From: Roseburia sp. 499
Lineage (GTDB): Bacteria > Bacillota > Clostridia > Lachnospirales > Lachnospiraceae
NCBI RefSeq assembly: GCF_001940225.2
Contig: NZ_CP135164.1
Span: forward strand, 1,488,001 to 1,552,000
DNA: 64,000 nt
Direction of reading: 5' to 3'
The translations under genes and the position numbers were made by a program. Under the pieces are notes generated by a model. The model did no database searches. It saw nothing but the letters and a program-made list of their open reading frames with translations, and was not told where the DNA came from. Of the stretch, positions 22,594 to 32,165 are shown one piece after another. Position 1 is the first letter of the stretch, and every line of letters starts with the position of its first letter.

Positions 22594-23961
22594 CTACATG
22601 AAAATGTTTAAAATCAATATTTCTACCAATCCTACTGCCCATGCTATGGTTGTAGTAACAGACCATACTCTGATTTGTTCCTTCGTTTCTGTAATACCAC
22701 TTAGACGATTTACTACCCAGTAAAAACTGTCATTAAAGTAAGAGAAGAACAATGATCCAATACATGCTGCAAATGCGCCCAATAACATGTTTCCGCCGGC
22801 TGCAGATACGATTGGTGCTGTAATTCCTGCTGCTGTAATCATTGCAACTGTACCTGATCCCTGAACAAATCGTACCAAAGTTGCGATAATAAACGGAAGT
22901 AGAATAACCGGTATACTGGTTGCTGCAATTCCTTCTGCAATATAGTTTCCAACGCCTGCTGTCTTAATTACCTGTCCTAATGCTCCACCGCCGCCGGTTA
23001 CCAGAATAATAATACCTGCACTCTTAATACTATCTTCTAATTGTTTTATAACTTCAGCACGTTTCATATTTCCGGTCAAAACATAAATTGCAAGAATCAA
23101 TCCAAGTCCAACTGCCACAATTGGTTTTCCAAGGAAAATCAAAATTTGAAATAATCCATCCGTTTTTCCTAATGCACTTAGTATGGTATTTGATAAAATC
23201 AAAAGAATAGGTAATAACAATGGTGCAAAAGATGCAAAGGTAGATGGCAGTTTTTTATCTGTGTCATTCAATGAATCGTAAACCGGCTCCTGATATGGAG
23301 GGCGTTCCCAACTTTGTCCATCTTCACTTGGCAACTGATAAATTCGCTTGCCAAGCCATTTGCCATATAGCATAGTTGCAATTGCCATCGGAAGTGCAAC
23401 CACGATACCTAATAACAGAAATTGTCCTACATCTACACCAAAGGTTCCTGCTACACCAAGCGGTCCCGGTGTTGGCGGAATCAAGCTGTGAGTGATTACC
23501 AATCCGGCTGCCAAAGCGATACCAAGACTTACCATTGACTTCTTAGTTTTCTTAGAAATTGCTTTTGCTAATGGCGAAAGAATTACAAATCCTGAATCAC
23601 AGAAAATCGGTATGGATACTAAGAATCCCGTCAGTGACATAGCTGCTTCTTCTTTTCCTTTTCCAAATAGTTTTAAAAAGGTACGAGCCATCCGCTCTGC
23701 TGCTCCTGATATCTCGAAAACTTGTCCGAGCATAACACCAAAGCCAATGATGATACCTATGCTTCCAAGCGTACCGCCAAATCCATCTGTAATCGCAGTA
23801 ACTACATCATTTGCCGGCATTCCGCCAATTAACCCAATAATACAAGAAGCAATAATCAAAGCAATAAATACATGAATTTTTGTTTTTAAAATAAGTAAAA
23901 TCAATACAATTAGGCCTATAAACAACCCTATTAACATTTGTGTTCCAGAAATACCTTCCAT
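22594..23961 (-). CDS. GntP family permease (sugar acid transporter)
   Basis: The 455-residue protein has about 12-14 hydrophobic segments and the GntP hallmarks: IPIFCDSGFVILSPLAKA near 120, the THSLIPPTPGPLGVA loop and SGTVAMITAAGI near 365. GntP permeases import gluconate-type acids with protons. Here the genes upstream process four-carbon acids, so threonate or erythronate is a likelier substrate (inference). The ATG at 23961 follows TTGGAGGGAAAGCGT. It is the last gene of the DeoR-linked operon. Confidence 0.9.
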   Translation of the reverse strand: MEGISGTQMLIGLFIGLIVLILLILKTKIHVFIALIIASCIIGLIGGMPANDVVTAITDGFGGTLGSIGIIIGFGVMLGQVFEISGAAERMARTFLKLFGKGKEEAAMSLTGFLVSIPIFCDSGFVILSPLAKAISKKTKKSMVSLGIALAAGLVITHSLIPPTPGPLGVAGTFGVDVGQFLLLGIVVALPMAIATMLYGKWLGKRIYQLPSEDGQSWERPPYQEPVYDSLNDTDKKLPSTFASFAPLLLPILLILSNTILSALGKTDGLFQILIFLGKPIVAVGLGLILAIYVLTGNMKRAEVIKQLEDSIKSAGIIILVTGGGGALGQVIKTAGVGNYIAEGIAATSIPVILLPFIIATLVRFVQGSGTVAMITAAGITAPIVSAAGGNMLLGAFAACIGSLFFSYFNDSFYWVVNRLSGITETKEQIRVWSVTTTIAWAVGLVEILILNIFM

Positions 23962-24003
23962 ACGCTTTCCCTCCAATACTCTTCTTTTTGTCCGGTGTTA
24001 TTA

Positions 24004-25002
24004 CTATGACATAAAATTCGGTGCATATTTTACAGCCAGACGAATCGCTTCTACCATACTAACAGCACTTGCAATATTTTTCCCCGCAATATCCATTGCT
24101 GTACCGTGGTCTACAGAAGTTCGTAGAATCGGCATACCTCCTGTAACGGAGATTGTCCGTTCAAAATCCAATGTCTTGGTTGCAATATGTCCCTGGTCAT
24201 GATACAGAGATAATACACTGTTGAATCGTCCCTGTAACGCCAGATGGAATACAGAATCGGCACCGATAGGGCCAACGACCGGATAGCCCTCTGCCTGCAG
24301 TTCCTCTACTGCCGGAATTACATGTTTCACCTCCTCATCTCCAAAAAGTCCATGCTCCCCACTGTGTGGATTCAATCCTGCAATTGCCATGTTCCCCTCT
24401 GTTACCCCCAATTTTTTCAATGCTTCCAGACAACGTTTTACATAGTCTTTTATACGGTCCTTTGTTACCATATCACAAGCCTGTCGTAATGACACATGAC
24501 GACTTAAGAAAAAAACACGCATATCTCTTACTTCAAACATTGTCAGTGGGTCAGGTGTATTGGTCAATGCCCCAAATATTTCCGTGTGACCAATAAAATT
24601 AATACCTCCTGCCTTTAACGCTTCTTTGTTGATTGGTGTGGTTGCTACTGCAGCAACTTCCTTATTGTTGGCAAGCTGTATGCTCTTTTCTATATATTCA
24701 TACGCGGCTTTTCCGCACATACCATCAATTTTTCCAATCTGAAACTTTTTCATATCAATATTGTCAAGGTCAATGAGATTCAAAATTCCTTTCCGATAAT
24801 CTCCTTCCTTTGGATCTTTAATTATCTTGATTTCAAGGCTGGCTCCTGTAATCTTAATAGCATTTTCCATTATCTTCCTATCTCCGATAATGACGCATGC
24901 AGCTCCTTCCTCCACAATAGGATCTACCAGTGCCTTCGCCACGATTTCCGGTCCAATTCCTCCCGGATCTCCAATGGGTACAGCTATTATTGGTTTGTTC
25001 AT
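24004..25002 (-). CDS. pdxA2: PdxA-family dehydrogenase, probably 4-phospho-threonate/erythronate dehydrogenase (PdxA2/DtnM type)
   Basis: The 332 residues show the PdxA fold: [17 protein letters not shown] at the start, [11 protein letters not shown], the metal-binding GHTEIFG and [11 protein letters not shown], and GTAMDIAGK. Canonical PdxA works in vitamin B6 synthesis. PdxA2 proteins encoded beside a DUF1537 kinase instead oxidise and decarboxylate 4-phospho-D-threonate or -erythronate to dihydroxyacetone phosphate. That context applies here. The ATG at 25002 follows AGGAGGGATGATT. It lies between the kinase and permease genes. Confidence 0.88.
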   Translation of the reverse strand: MNKPIIAVPIGDPGGIGPEIVAKALVDPIVEEGAACVIIGDRKIMENAIKITGASLEIKIIKDPKEGDYRKGILNLIDLDNIDMKKFQIGKIDGMCGKAAYEYIEKSIQLANNKEVAAVATTPINKEALKAGGINFIGHTEIFGALTNTPDPLTMFEVRDMRVFFLSRHVSLRQACDMVTKDRIKDYVKRCLEALKKLGVTEGNMAIAGLNPHSGEHGLFGDEEVKHVIPAVEELQAEGYPVVGPIGADSVFHLALQGRFNSVLSLYHDQGHIATKTLDFERTISVTGGMPILRTSVDHGTAMDIAGKNIASAVSMVEAIRLAVKYAPNFMS

Positions 25003-25019
25003 AATCATCCCTCCTGTTC

Positions 25020-26324
25020 TTACATAAACAACTTCTCCTTTAAATAATTGATACATTCACGCATAGCACTTGGTTCTCCTACCATTCCCCCTTTGGTAAC
25101 AACCCTGATACCAGCATAGTCTCCACCAAGAATCTCACCATAGGCAGCCAAAGGAAGTACCTCTCCCAAAAGCTGAATTCCTGATGCCTGAAAATTCTGG
25201 CAAATTGCAACGGTAACATCACCACCACTGGAATAGATTCCTTTAAATCCCTGAGAAGAATCCAGTAATCTTCTAGCGATTTCCGCCAATGAATGATTAA
25301 TTATCTTGCAGAGCTCATCGCTATTTTTTCCGGTTTCTCTTGTATACTTTTCAAAATCAATTCGATTTTCCGGATAAATGCCATCACCTACCACACTACA
25401 AACTTCATAATCAGCACAATTATTCAAAATATCAGTTACAATTCTTTCAATCTCCTGTTTTCTACTTTCTTCTCCCATTAGAAATTGTTCAGTTTTTGCA
25501 AATACATTGTGAATACTCTGAGAAAGTAGAAATTCTTCCACCTGCGTAGTCGTTACCGGATTAACACTTCCTACTACTGCAAGAATTTTAGAAGCAGATG
25601 TTCTGGTTTTCGGTACAATACTTTTTCTTACAACAGTCATAGTAAATGGTCCGGGATCTACCATGATACAGGATACTTTACTCTCAATGACCGCATCAGC
25701 AATTAAATCTAAATCTTCTTGAGAAATACAATCAAAAATAATTGTTCTAATTCCGTCCTGCTCCAATTTTAAAATGGATGCCACAATATGCTCTTTTCCT
25801 TTTCTTAGGTCCTCCATATCCAAAGATGCTACCGGATACTTAGACTGTGCACGATAAATATCTTCTACTTTTGAAGTAGTAACAGGCGTCTTCGGATCAA
25901 TTGCTGCAGATGTCTTATGTAACGGAACTCCATTTACCAGCATATAACCTCCACATACTACTCTTCCTGAATCCGGAAAACATGGAGCTACAATAGCAAT
26001 TCTTTTTTCACTAAAACTGTCTAAAAATGCATCTGTTTCGCTTCCAAGATTTCCGCGCAACGTACTGTCGATTCGCTTGGAATAAATCTTAATTCCTTCC
26101 TGCTGTAACAACTTTGACACATTGTATACACGGTTATATGCTATTTCCGGAGACACTCCCCGGCTATCAGTCGGATACAAAATACAGTCACAATCTTCCT
26201 GATTATTTAATTCCAACCGCTCTGTGTTCATTACCGTGTATGCAGTATAATTGATTTTTTGAAGCAGGGCACCTGTAGCATTTGCTCCAGTCAAATCATC
26301 TGCAATAATCAAACAATCTGCCAT
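25020..26324 (-). CDS. Four-carbon acid sugar kinase (DUF1537, DtnK/DenK type)
   Basis: The kinase phosphorylates D-threonate, L-threonate or erythronate at C4. The 434 residues have the N-terminal substrate domain with [13 protein letters not shown] (about 5-17) and [13 protein letters not shown], and a C-terminal nucleotide-binding domain with [12 protein letters not shown] and [16 protein letters not shown] glycine loops. The ATG at 26324 follows ATAGGAGGTGGGAAA; a longer frame start at 26357 lies inside the DeoR gene. The PdxA2 partner follows immediately, which supports the pathway. The exact stereochemistry of the substrate cannot be read. Confidence 0.9.
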   Translation of the reverse strand: MADCLIIADDLTGANATGALLQKINYTAYTVMNTERLELNNQEDCDCILYPTDSRGVSPEIAYNRVYNVSKLLQQEGIKIYSKRIDSTLRGNLGSETDAFLDSFSEKRIAIVAPCFPDSGRVVCGGYMLVNGVPLHKTSAAIDPKTPVTTSKVEDIYRAQSKYPVASLDMEDLRKGKEHIVASILKLEQDGIRTIIFDCISQEDLDLIADAVIESKVSCIMVDPGPFTMTVVRKSIVPKTRTSASKILAVVGSVNPVTTTQVEEFLLSQSIHNVFAKTEQFLMGEESRKQEIERIVTDILNNCADYEVCSVVGDGIYPENRIDFEKYTRETGKNSDELCKIINHSLAEIARRLLDSSQGFKGIYSSGGDVTVAICQNFQASGIQLLGEVLPLAAYGEILGGDYAGIRVVTKGGMVGEPSAMRECINYLKEKLFM

Positions 26325-26349
26325 TTTCCCACCTCCTATGCAATTAAGG

Positions 26350-27096
26350 TCATGCATTGATTATATGTATCTTTTTCTTTTCTATCAGTTCCAATTCTTC
26401 CTTCTCAAACTGATAGGTTGTAATCACTCCGGTATAATCCCCCATATTGTTAATTCTACGCATTGCTTTTCGATTAAATTTACTAGAATCTACCAGCAAG
26501 TAACTATAACAACTATTCGCGATGGCAAGGCGTTTATAGGCTACTTTCTCCTCTGTTGGAGTCAATACATCGAACTCTTCATCAATAGACGCTGCTCCAA
26601 TAAATGCTGCATCTATCTTCAATTCGCGTAAAGTGTTTTCTGTCAGCATCCCCATCATACATGATGTATCTTTCTGAATCCATCCACCACAGATAATCAG
26701 TTCACAATTTAGTTTGTTTACATAATGCCCGATTTCCAAATCGTTTGTAACAATCGTAAGATTATCCAGTTTCTTCAGTTCTTTTGCCAGATAAAGATTT
26801 GTAGTTCCTGCATCCAAAAAAATGCAATCACCATCATTAATATAAGACAATGCCTTTTTGGCAATTCGCTTTTTCTCATCTCCTTGCACACTGATTTTCT
26901 TAGTGTAGGGTACTTCTTTCTTAGCAATTGCACCTCCGTGGCAACGCTCAATCCATCCTTCTTCACTTAGGTGTTGTAAATCACGTCGTATTGTCATTAA
27001 ACTGACATCCAATTCTTTTGCCAGTTTTTCAACCTCGACCCCACCTTCTTCTTTTATCTTTGTAACAATATAATTCTGCCGTTCCGTTGCCAACAT
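26350..27096 (-). CDS. DeoR family transcriptional regulator of the sugar-acid operon
   Basis: The 248-residue repressor has an N-terminal winged helix (VEVEKLAKELDVSLMTIRRDLQHLSEEGWIERCHGGAI, about 18-56, given here by its span) and a C-terminal DeoR sensor domain with DAGTTNLYLAKEL and DLEIGHYVNKL for binding a phosphorylated sugar. It is the first gene of the operon with the kinase, PdxA2 and permease, starting from a consensus promoter flanked by TTTGTTC repeats, so it likely represses itself and the operon until a pathway intermediate accumulates (inference). Confidence 0.9.
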   Translation of the reverse strand: MLATERQNYIVTKIKEEGGVEVEKLAKELDVSLMTIRRDLQHLSEEGWIERCHGGAIAKKEVPYTKKISVQGDEKKRIAKKALSYINDGDCIFLDAGTTNLYLAKELKKLDNLTIVTNDLEIGHYVNKLNCELIICGGWIQKDTSCMMGMLTENTLRELKIDAAFIGAASIDEEFDVLTPTEEKVAYKRLAIANSCYSYLLVDSSKFNRKAMRRINNMGDYTGVITTYQFEKEELELIEKKKIHIINA

Positions 27097-27124
27097 ATGA
27101 ATTCCTCGTTTTCTTTTTACACTA

Positions 27125-27213
27125 TATGTTCTTTTTGCGATTCATTTTGTTCTTATTTGTTCTTATTATATTTTTATTTTCTATTTTTGTCAATATTTTC
27201 TCTAAATTTGTTC
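27125..27213. promoter_or_regulatory. TTTGTTC direct repeats, candidate DeoR operators
   Basis: TATGTTC at 27125-27131, TTTGTTC at 27146-27152 and again at 27156-27162 are spaced by 21 and 10 bp. A further TTTGTTC lies at 27207-27213, 51 bp on. These distances put the sites on one face of the helix and on both sides of the -10/-35 boxes. DeoR family repressors commonly bind such direct repeats in several copies. Confidence 0.55.
27165..27193 (-). promoter_or_regulatory. Consensus promoter of the deoR-kinase-pdxA2-gntP operon
   Basis: On the minus strand an exact TTGACA (27188-27193) and exact TATAAT (27165-27170) are 17 bp apart. It lies 69 bp before the DeoR start codon, among the TTTGTTC repeats. 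Confidence 0.88.
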
Positions 27214-27272
27214 CTTCTATCTTTATTTTTTCTGAATTTTATCAAAAACGAACATTATTGGAACAAATATAA

Positions 27273-27298
27273 AAAACTGCCAACTATGTGGCAGTTTT
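27273..27298. terminator. Bidirectional terminator downstream of the HAD gene
   Basis: AAAACTGCCA (27273-27282) and TGGCAGTTTT (27289-27298) form a perfect 10-bp stem with a 6-nt loop. On the minus strand it ends the HAD/kinase transcript before the DeoR promoter. Confidence 0.85.
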
Positions 27299-27314
27299 CA
27301 AATAGTCCAAAAGA

Positions 27315-28127
27315 CTAAATATTTAAATGTTTTTCCAATGCAACAGCGATTCCATCCTCGTTATTGGATAAAGTAATTTCATTTGCTACTGCTTTTAATT
27401 CTTCACAAGCATTTTCCATAGCAATACCCAGACCAGCATATTCAATCATTGTAATATCGTTTTGAGCATCCCCGAATGATATAATTTCCTCTCTTTTAAT
27501 CCCCATACTTTTACATACATAGTCCAAAGAGGTGGCTTTATTAATACCTTTCATATTACATTCCAGGTAAAAAGGCGCAGACATTACAAAGGAAAACTCT
27601 TCTGCAAATGGCGTTGTTATCTCTTCCATCTTTGAAAGCAATACTTCATTTGGAGCAGCCGTCAAAATCTTCACAGGCGAAACGCTTAAAAATTCAGAAA
27701 GCGGAATTTTCGTTTCTGTCACCTCTAATCCAATGATACGGCTTTCATATTCTACTTTATAACCATTTTTATCTATCGTATATAAGCAATCTTTTCCATA
27801 AGTCATTGGTGTTACGGGAAACTGTTCCAAATGTCTTAAAACCGCTTTTGCCCGCTCTACCGGAATACTTTTTTCATAAAGAACTGTGCCATCTTCGGCA
27901 TCCAACACCTTACCACCATTATACGCAAGTAATATTCCATGATGTGTATCCATTTCCAGTTCACGGCTTAACTGTTTCAATCCCGCAACCGGACGCCCGG
28001 AAGCAAGCACTAGAATAATACCTCTTTCCTGTGCCTTTTTCAGGGCGTCCAACGTCTTAGGAGTTATTTTCTTTTCATCATTCGTCAACGTTCCGTCAAT
28101 ATCCAGAACAATCATTTTATAACTCAT
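27315..28127 (-). CDS. Cof-type HAD family phosphatase
   Basis: The 270-residue protein is a haloacid dehalogenase superfamily phosphatase of the Cof/YidA type. Motif I is LDIDGTLTNDEKK (about 7-19), motif II lies in LASGRPVAGL, the large C2B cap covers about residues 85-190, and motif IV is ISFGDAQNDITMIEYAG. The substrate is probably a sugar or nucleotide phosphate and is unknown. It follows the cytidylate kinase-like gene by 6 nt and both read from the promoter region upstream of that gene. Confidence 0.88.
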   Translation of the reverse strand: MSYKMIVLDIDGTLTNDEKKITPKTLDALKKAQERGIILVLASGRPVAGLKQLSRELEMDTHHGILLAYNGGKVLDAEDGTVLYEKSIPVERAKAVLRHLEQFPVTPMTYGKDCLYTIDKNGYKVEYESRIIGLEVTETKIPLSEFLSVSPVKILTAAPNEVLLSKMEEITTPFAEEFSFVMSAPFYLECNMKGINKATSLDYVCKSMGIKREEIISFGDAQNDITMIEYAGLGIAMENACEELKAVANEITLSNNEDGIAVALEKHLNI

Positions 28128-28133
28128 ATCGTT

Positions 28134-28766
28134 TTATCCTTTATTTCTCTTTCTTATATCCATATATTTCAAAATCATCTCTACGCAGCCATCAATTCCA
28201 AGCTCACTGCTATCCAAAGACAGATTATAGCTTCTGGAATCTCCCCATTTTTTACTAGAGTAGTAATTATAATAGCTTGCACGCTTCTTATCCGTCTTTT
28301 GTATCATGTCTTTTGCCTTTTCCTTTGACAATTTGAAGGTGTCCATTACATGATTGATTCTAAAATCCATATCCGCATGGACAAATACACTTAGGCAATT
28401 CGGATGCTCCGCAAGTGCATAATCTGCACAGCGCCCTACAATAATACAGGATTCTTTTTCTGCAAGATTTTTAATGGTATCAAACTGCGCTAAAAATACT
28501 TTGTGGTTCAATGGCATGTCTAGAAAGGGAGCTGATGTATATCCGCTGACGGAATATGTATCCATAACCAAAGAATATAAAAAGCTGTTCGTAGGCTTTT
28601 CATCATGGTTTTCAAAAATTTCTTCACAAAGTCCGCTTTCCTTCGCTGCCATCGCAAGCAGTTCCTTGTCATAATATTTCACATTTAATTTTTCGGAAAG
28701 AGCACGAGCTATGTCCATACCGCCGCTGCCAAACTCTCTACCAATTGTAATTACAAAGTTGTCCAT
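28134..28766 (-). CDS. Cytidylate kinase-like family protein
   Basis: The 210-residue P-loop protein starts FVITIGREFGSGGMDIARAL, where the phosphate-binding loop is GREFGSGG. It also has the CIIVGRCADYAL and KKRASYYNYYSSKKWGD segments typical of this Clostridia family. It differs from the housekeeping Cmk. The natural substrate is unknown. The ATG at 28766 follows AAAGGTGGTATTTCT. Confidence 0.85.
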   Translation of the reverse strand: MDNFVITIGREFGSGGMDIARALSEKLNVKYYDKELLAMAAKESGLCEEIFENHDEKPTNSFLYSLVMDTYSVSGYTSAPFLDMPLNHKVFLAQFDTIKNLAEKESCIIVGRCADYALAEHPNCLSVFVHADMDFRINHVMDTFKLSKEKAKDMIQKTDKKRASYYNYYSSKKWGDSRSYNLSLDSSELGIDGCVEMILKYMDIRKRNKG

Positions 28767-28818
28767 AGAAATACCACCTTTCTGCTTTACTTGTCTTTAT
28801 TATAATATATTTTCAAAA

Positions 28819-28834
28819 AAATGTATATACATTT
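28819..28834 (-). terminator. AT-rich palindrome at the end of the rluD gene
   Basis: The 16-bp perfect palindrome AAATGTATATACATTT, followed on the minus strand by a T run, abuts the stop codon of the pseudouridine synthase gene. The stem is AT-rich and would be a weak terminator. Confidence 0.35.
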
Positions 28835-29768
28835 ACAAGTTTCCTCTTAGCAGTTTTTGAAAATAATCCGGTAGTGATGCTTCTACTTCCACATATTCTC
28901 CGGTCGTCGGATGAACAAATCCAATTACTATGGCATGAAGCGTCTGCCCCTGTAAATGATAAGGATTCTTTCCACTGCCATACAACGTGTCTCCCATCAA
29001 GGGATGCCCAATGCTCGCCATATGAACGCGAATCTGATGAGTCCTTCCTGTTTCTAATTCAAACTCCATATAAGTGTGGTTACTAAAACGCTCCAACACA
29101 CGATAATGAGTTACCGCGGGCTTTCCGTTCTTTTCATTGATTGCCATTTTCTTGCGCTCAATTGGATGTCTTCCTATGGCACCTTCGATTCTTCCTGTAT
29201 CTTCCTTTACTACTCCATTTACAATTCCACGATAACGTCTGGTGACGGAATGCTCTTTGATCTGCTCCGCAATTTTTACATGTGCATTATCATTCTTGCA
29301 CACAATCAAAGCTCCGGTGGTATCCATATCAATTCTGTGTACAATTCCCGGACGTATGGCACCGTTAATCCCGGAAAGGCTCTCACGACAATGATACATA
29401 ATGGCATTTACCAAAGTTCCGGTATAATGCCCGGCAGAGGGATGTACCACCATTCCTTTTGGTTTATTCACTACTAATACATCGTCATCTTCATATAAAA
29501 TATCCAGCGGAATATCTTCTGGCAAAATCTCAATTTCCTGTGCTTTAGGAATCGTAACATTTATAGTATCTTCTGCACTTACTCTGTAATTTGCCTTTTG
29601 AACTTTTCCATTCACGAACACAAGATTTTCTTTTATTAGCTTCTGAAGAAACGAGCGGGATTGATTTTCATAAATCAACGCCAGATACTTATCTAAACGC
29701 TCACCTTCCTGCTCCATGGTTACTTCAAATTCCTGCGAAATCCCATCATTCTGCTTCATTTCCTGCAT
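28833..29768 (-). CDS. rluD: RluA-family pseudouridine synthase (RluD-like)
   Basis: The enzyme converts uridines in 23S rRNA to pseudouridine. The 311 residues contain an N-terminal S4 RNA-binding domain (GERLDKYLALIYENQSRSF) and the catalytic domain with the active Asp in HRIDMDTTGAL (about residues 148-158), VNKPKGMVVHPSAGH and TGRTHQIRVHM. The start is uncertain: the ATG at 29768 lies inside the lspA gene, with a purine-rich AGAAAGAAGAAGC before it, and an ATG at 29759 is also possible. The lspA-rluD order is standard in Firmicutes. Confidence 0.93.
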   Translation of the reverse strand: MQEMKQNDGISQEFEVTMEQEGERLDKYLALIYENQSRSFLQKLIKENLVFVNGKVQKANYRVSAEDTINVTIPKAQEIEILPEDIPLDILYEDDDVLVVNKPKGMVVHPSAGHYTGTLVNAIMYHCRESLSGINGAIRPGIVHRIDMDTTGALIVCKNDNAHVKIAEQIKEHSVTRRYRGIVNGVVKEDTGRIEGAIGRHPIERKKMAINEKNGKPAVTHYRVLERFSNHTYMEFELETGRTHQIRVHMASIGHPLMGDTLYGSGKNPYHLQGQTLHAIVIGFVHPTTGEYVEVEASLPDYFQKLLRGNL

Positions 29769-30282
29769 GCTTCTTCTTTCTGGAAGGCAATAATACCTCC
29801 ACATCCTCTTCTTTATAATAAAAAATAAATAATATCAGCAATGCTGCTACACTGCAACTCACATAAATATCCGCTACATTAAAAATCGGAAAATTAATCA
29901 ATTCAAAGTAAAAGAAATCAATAACGTAATCCAAACGTATACGGTCAATGAGGTTTCCAAAGGCACCTGCCATCAAAAACATAATAATAACTCTAATCCA
30001 GACATATCTTTTATCCATAGGACAATGCCAATAAACATAAGACATAACTGCGACCAGAAGTATGGTAATTACAACAAATACAATCTTTCCACCCTGAAAC
30101 ATACCGAAGGCAGCTCCCTGATTTTCCAGATATTGCAAACAGAATACATCTTTCATAATCGAAATGGAATTACCATCTTTTAAATGTATGGCTGCCAGAT
30201 ATTTTGTAAATTGGTCTAAAAATATCAACAAAATAGTTACTATAATCCCTAATAAACAGCTCATTTTCTTATTTTTTGTCAT
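29746..30282 (-). CDS. lspA: Lipoprotein signal peptidase (signal peptidase II)
   Basis: LspA cuts the signal peptide of prolipoproteins in the membrane. The 178-residue protein has four membrane segments. The catalytic aspartates lie in GNLIDRIRLDYVIDFF (about 113-128) and FNVADIYVS. It is somewhat longer than usual because of a basic C-terminal tail (LPSRKKKHAGNEAE) whose codons overlap the start of the rluD gene. At least two lipoproteins in this window (at 35738 and 58169) would be substrates. Confidence 0.95.
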   Translation of the reverse strand: MTKNKKMSCLLGIIVTILLIFLDQFTKYLAAIHLKDGNSISIMKDVFCLQYLENQGAAFGMFQGGKIVFVVITILLVAVMSYVYWHCPMDKRYVWIRVIIMFLMAGAFGNLIDRIRLDYVIDFFYFELINFPIFNVADIYVSCSVAALLILFIFYYKEEDVEVLLPSRKKKHAGNEAE

Positions 30283-30287
30283 ATGAT

Positions 30288-31385
30288 TTACACTCCCATA
30301 ACATAGGAAATTCCCACAAGAAGTTCTTCATCTGTTAATTCTTTTGTAATAACAGCATTTCCTATTTCTTTTAATACAATGAATTTCACTTTCCCGGATT
30401 CCATCTTCTTATCTAACTTGGTTGCCGCCAAAATCTCCTCTGGGCCATGGGAAAATTCCGGTATACGAATCGGAAGATTATAACTTTGTATCGTTTCTTC
30501 TATCATAGCAAGCTGTTCTTTGGTAATATGTCCAAGCTTCCATGAAATGTAAGCAGCTCCTGCCATTCCAACGGCAACACATTCTCCATGATACATGGAA
30601 AAACCTGAAAGTTTTTCGATAGCATGTCCTAAAGTATGTCCAAAATTTAAGAGTGCACGTTCTCCTTGCTCTTTTGGATCATTTTCTACTACATTACGTT
30701 TGATTTCACAGCTTCCAAAAACAATTTCTTCCATGGACTCCATATCCAGAGCCTTTATTTTTTCGCTATTTTCCTGCAAATAAGAAAAATAAGAGGTATC
30801 TTTAATCAATCCATGTTTGATGATTTCTCCCATTCCGGAGGAAATCTGGCGTTTCGGTAATGTTTTTAATACAGAAAGATTCATATAGACCAATTTAGGC
30901 ATATAAAATGCTCCTACCATATTTTTGTACTGCATGAAGTCTACTCCTGTCTTTCCTCCGATACTACTGTCTACCTGTGCCAATAATGAAGTAGGAACCT
31001 GTACAAAATCAATACCACGAAGATAAGTAGCAGCTGTAAATCCGGTCAAATCACCTACTACTCCTCCTCCAAGAGCAACTAACAAATCCTTACGGTCAAA
31101 GGAATTTAAAATCAGATGTTCATATACCTTTCCTACCGTATCTGTATTTTTACTAGCTTCACCAGCCTCAAAAGTATAAGAAATGCACTTTGAAAATATT
31201 GGTTCCAATAAGCGTTGAATCTCTTCTAAATACAATTTTCCAACATTTGAATCGGTTACGATACATACTTTGCGATTTTCATATCCCAGTTCCTTCAGCT
31301 TTTCCGGCAAAGTCTGAAAATTCTGCTGAATTTCAATATCATAACATGGTTTTTGTTCATAATTTACGGTTACTTTTCTTCCCAT
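30288..31385 (-). CDS. aroB: 3-dehydroquinate synthase
   Basis: AroB cyclises DAHP to 3-dehydroquinate in the shikimate pathway using NAD and a metal. The 365 residues include the NAD-binding GGGVVGDLTGFTAATYLRG (about 104-122) and PTSLLAQVDSSIGGKTGVD. The zinc ligands lie in NFGHTLGHAIEKL and YHGECVAVGM. The ATG follows AGAGGAGACGTA. Sitting between division genes and lspA is unusual for an aromatic amino acid gene, but the spacing (5 nt to lspA, 15 nt to ylmH) shows that it belongs to this operon. Confidence 0.96.
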   Translation of the reverse strand: MGRKVTVNYEQKPCYDIEIQQNFQTLPEKLKELGYENRKVCIVTDSNVGKLYLEEIQRLLEPIFSKCISYTFEAGEASKNTDTVGKVYEHLILNSFDRKDLLVALGGGVVGDLTGFTAATYLRGIDFVQVPTSLLAQVDSSIGGKTGVDFMQYKNMVGAFYMPKLVYMNLSVLKTLPKRQISSGMGEIIKHGLIKDTSYFSYLQENSEKIKALDMESMEEIVFGSCEIKRNVVENDPKEQGERALLNFGHTLGHAIEKLSGFSMYHGECVAVGMAGAAYISWKLGHITKEQLAMIEETIQSYNLPIRIPEFSHGPEEILAATKLDKKMESGKVKFIVLKEIGNAVITKELTDEELLVGISYVMGV

Positions 31386-31400
31386 TACGTCTCCTCTATT

Positions 31401-32153
31401 CTAGATATATTTTTCATATTGTATTTTCAATCGTCCCTTCCTGGTCTCTCCAGACGTTCCTTGAAACAGAAAACGCCCTACGAAACGAACAGAAATTACT
31501 TCAGATGCCTTACATTCATAGGTGGTATTTAAAACTTCTCGGCTATTGATAAATACCTTACCACCTCGAATCCATTCGTTCGCTTGCGAACGGGATATCT
31601 TGCATATGCAAGCAACTACACTGTCCAATCGGTTAGAGGTAATAATTCCCTCCATAGCCTGTGTTTTTGGTACAATATTTACTTCCGAGGCTGCCGTTTT
31701 TTCCAACTGTACAGACGTATGTTTTATGCGCGTAAGTTCTTCCTGAATATAATCAGCGATTTTCTCTTGGCAAAAGACATAAATCATATTATCCTCTACC
31801 AAAATATCTCCCAGCATACTACGTTCAATTCCAAGATTCATCAGACTCCCCAGAACATCCCTATGGGTCAGTTCGTCAGCAAATTTTCGGTTCAATGGCG
31901 TTATCTTCAAACAGGAAATAGGATAATCCCAGGTATAACAAAGAGCATCAGGAAGAAATGCAATCATCTGACGCTCACTGTTCGGAAATCCACCGGACAT
32001 CTCAAAGTTGCAATACAACTCTGAGATGTTTTGTCTTAAAATATTTTGTTCATTCAAATTCAAAAAATCACTAAATAAAACAATACCCTTTTGTTGCGCC
32101 TGCCTAGACAAGTCTATAAAACGTTTCCCTAGTAAAGTCTCGTCTCTAGTCAT
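31401..32153 (-). CDS. ylmH: S4-domain RNA-binding protein YlmH
   Basis: YlmH binds RNA and ribosomes and has been linked to translation quality control in Bacillus. The 250 residues have an N-terminal domain with LSRQAQQKGIVLFSDFLNLNEQ and GGFPNSERQM and a C-terminal S4 domain (ITSNRLDSVVACICKISRSQANEWIRGGKVFIN, about 168-200, cited by span). It lies between sepF and aroB, as in other Firmicute ylm clusters; ylmG and divIVA are not adjacent. The ATG has only a close AAGGAAG ribosome site. Confidence 0.9.
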   Translation of the reverse strand: MTRDETLLGKRFIDLSRQAQQKGIVLFSDFLNLNEQNILRQNISELYCNFEMSGGFPNSERQMIAFLPDALCYTWDYPISCLKITPLNRKFADELTHRDVLGSLMNLGIERSMLGDILVEDNMIYVFCQEKIADYIQEELTRIKHTSVQLEKTAASEVNIVPKTQAMEGIITSNRLDSVVACICKISRSQANEWIRGGKVFINSREVLNTTYECKASEVISVRFVGRFLFQGTSGETRKGRLKIQYEKYI

Positions 32154-32165
32154 CTTCCTTATCCC

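Noticed and set aside
24004..25002. Housekeeping PdxA for vitamin B6 synthesis
   Set aside because: No pdxJ or other B6 genes are near; the DUF1537 kinase, GntP permease and DeoR regulator place it in four-carbon acid catabolism.
29076..29477. 133-codon plus-strand frame opposite the rluD gene
   Set aside because: It is fully inside a well-supported gene on the other strand and has no ribosome site or recognisable motif.
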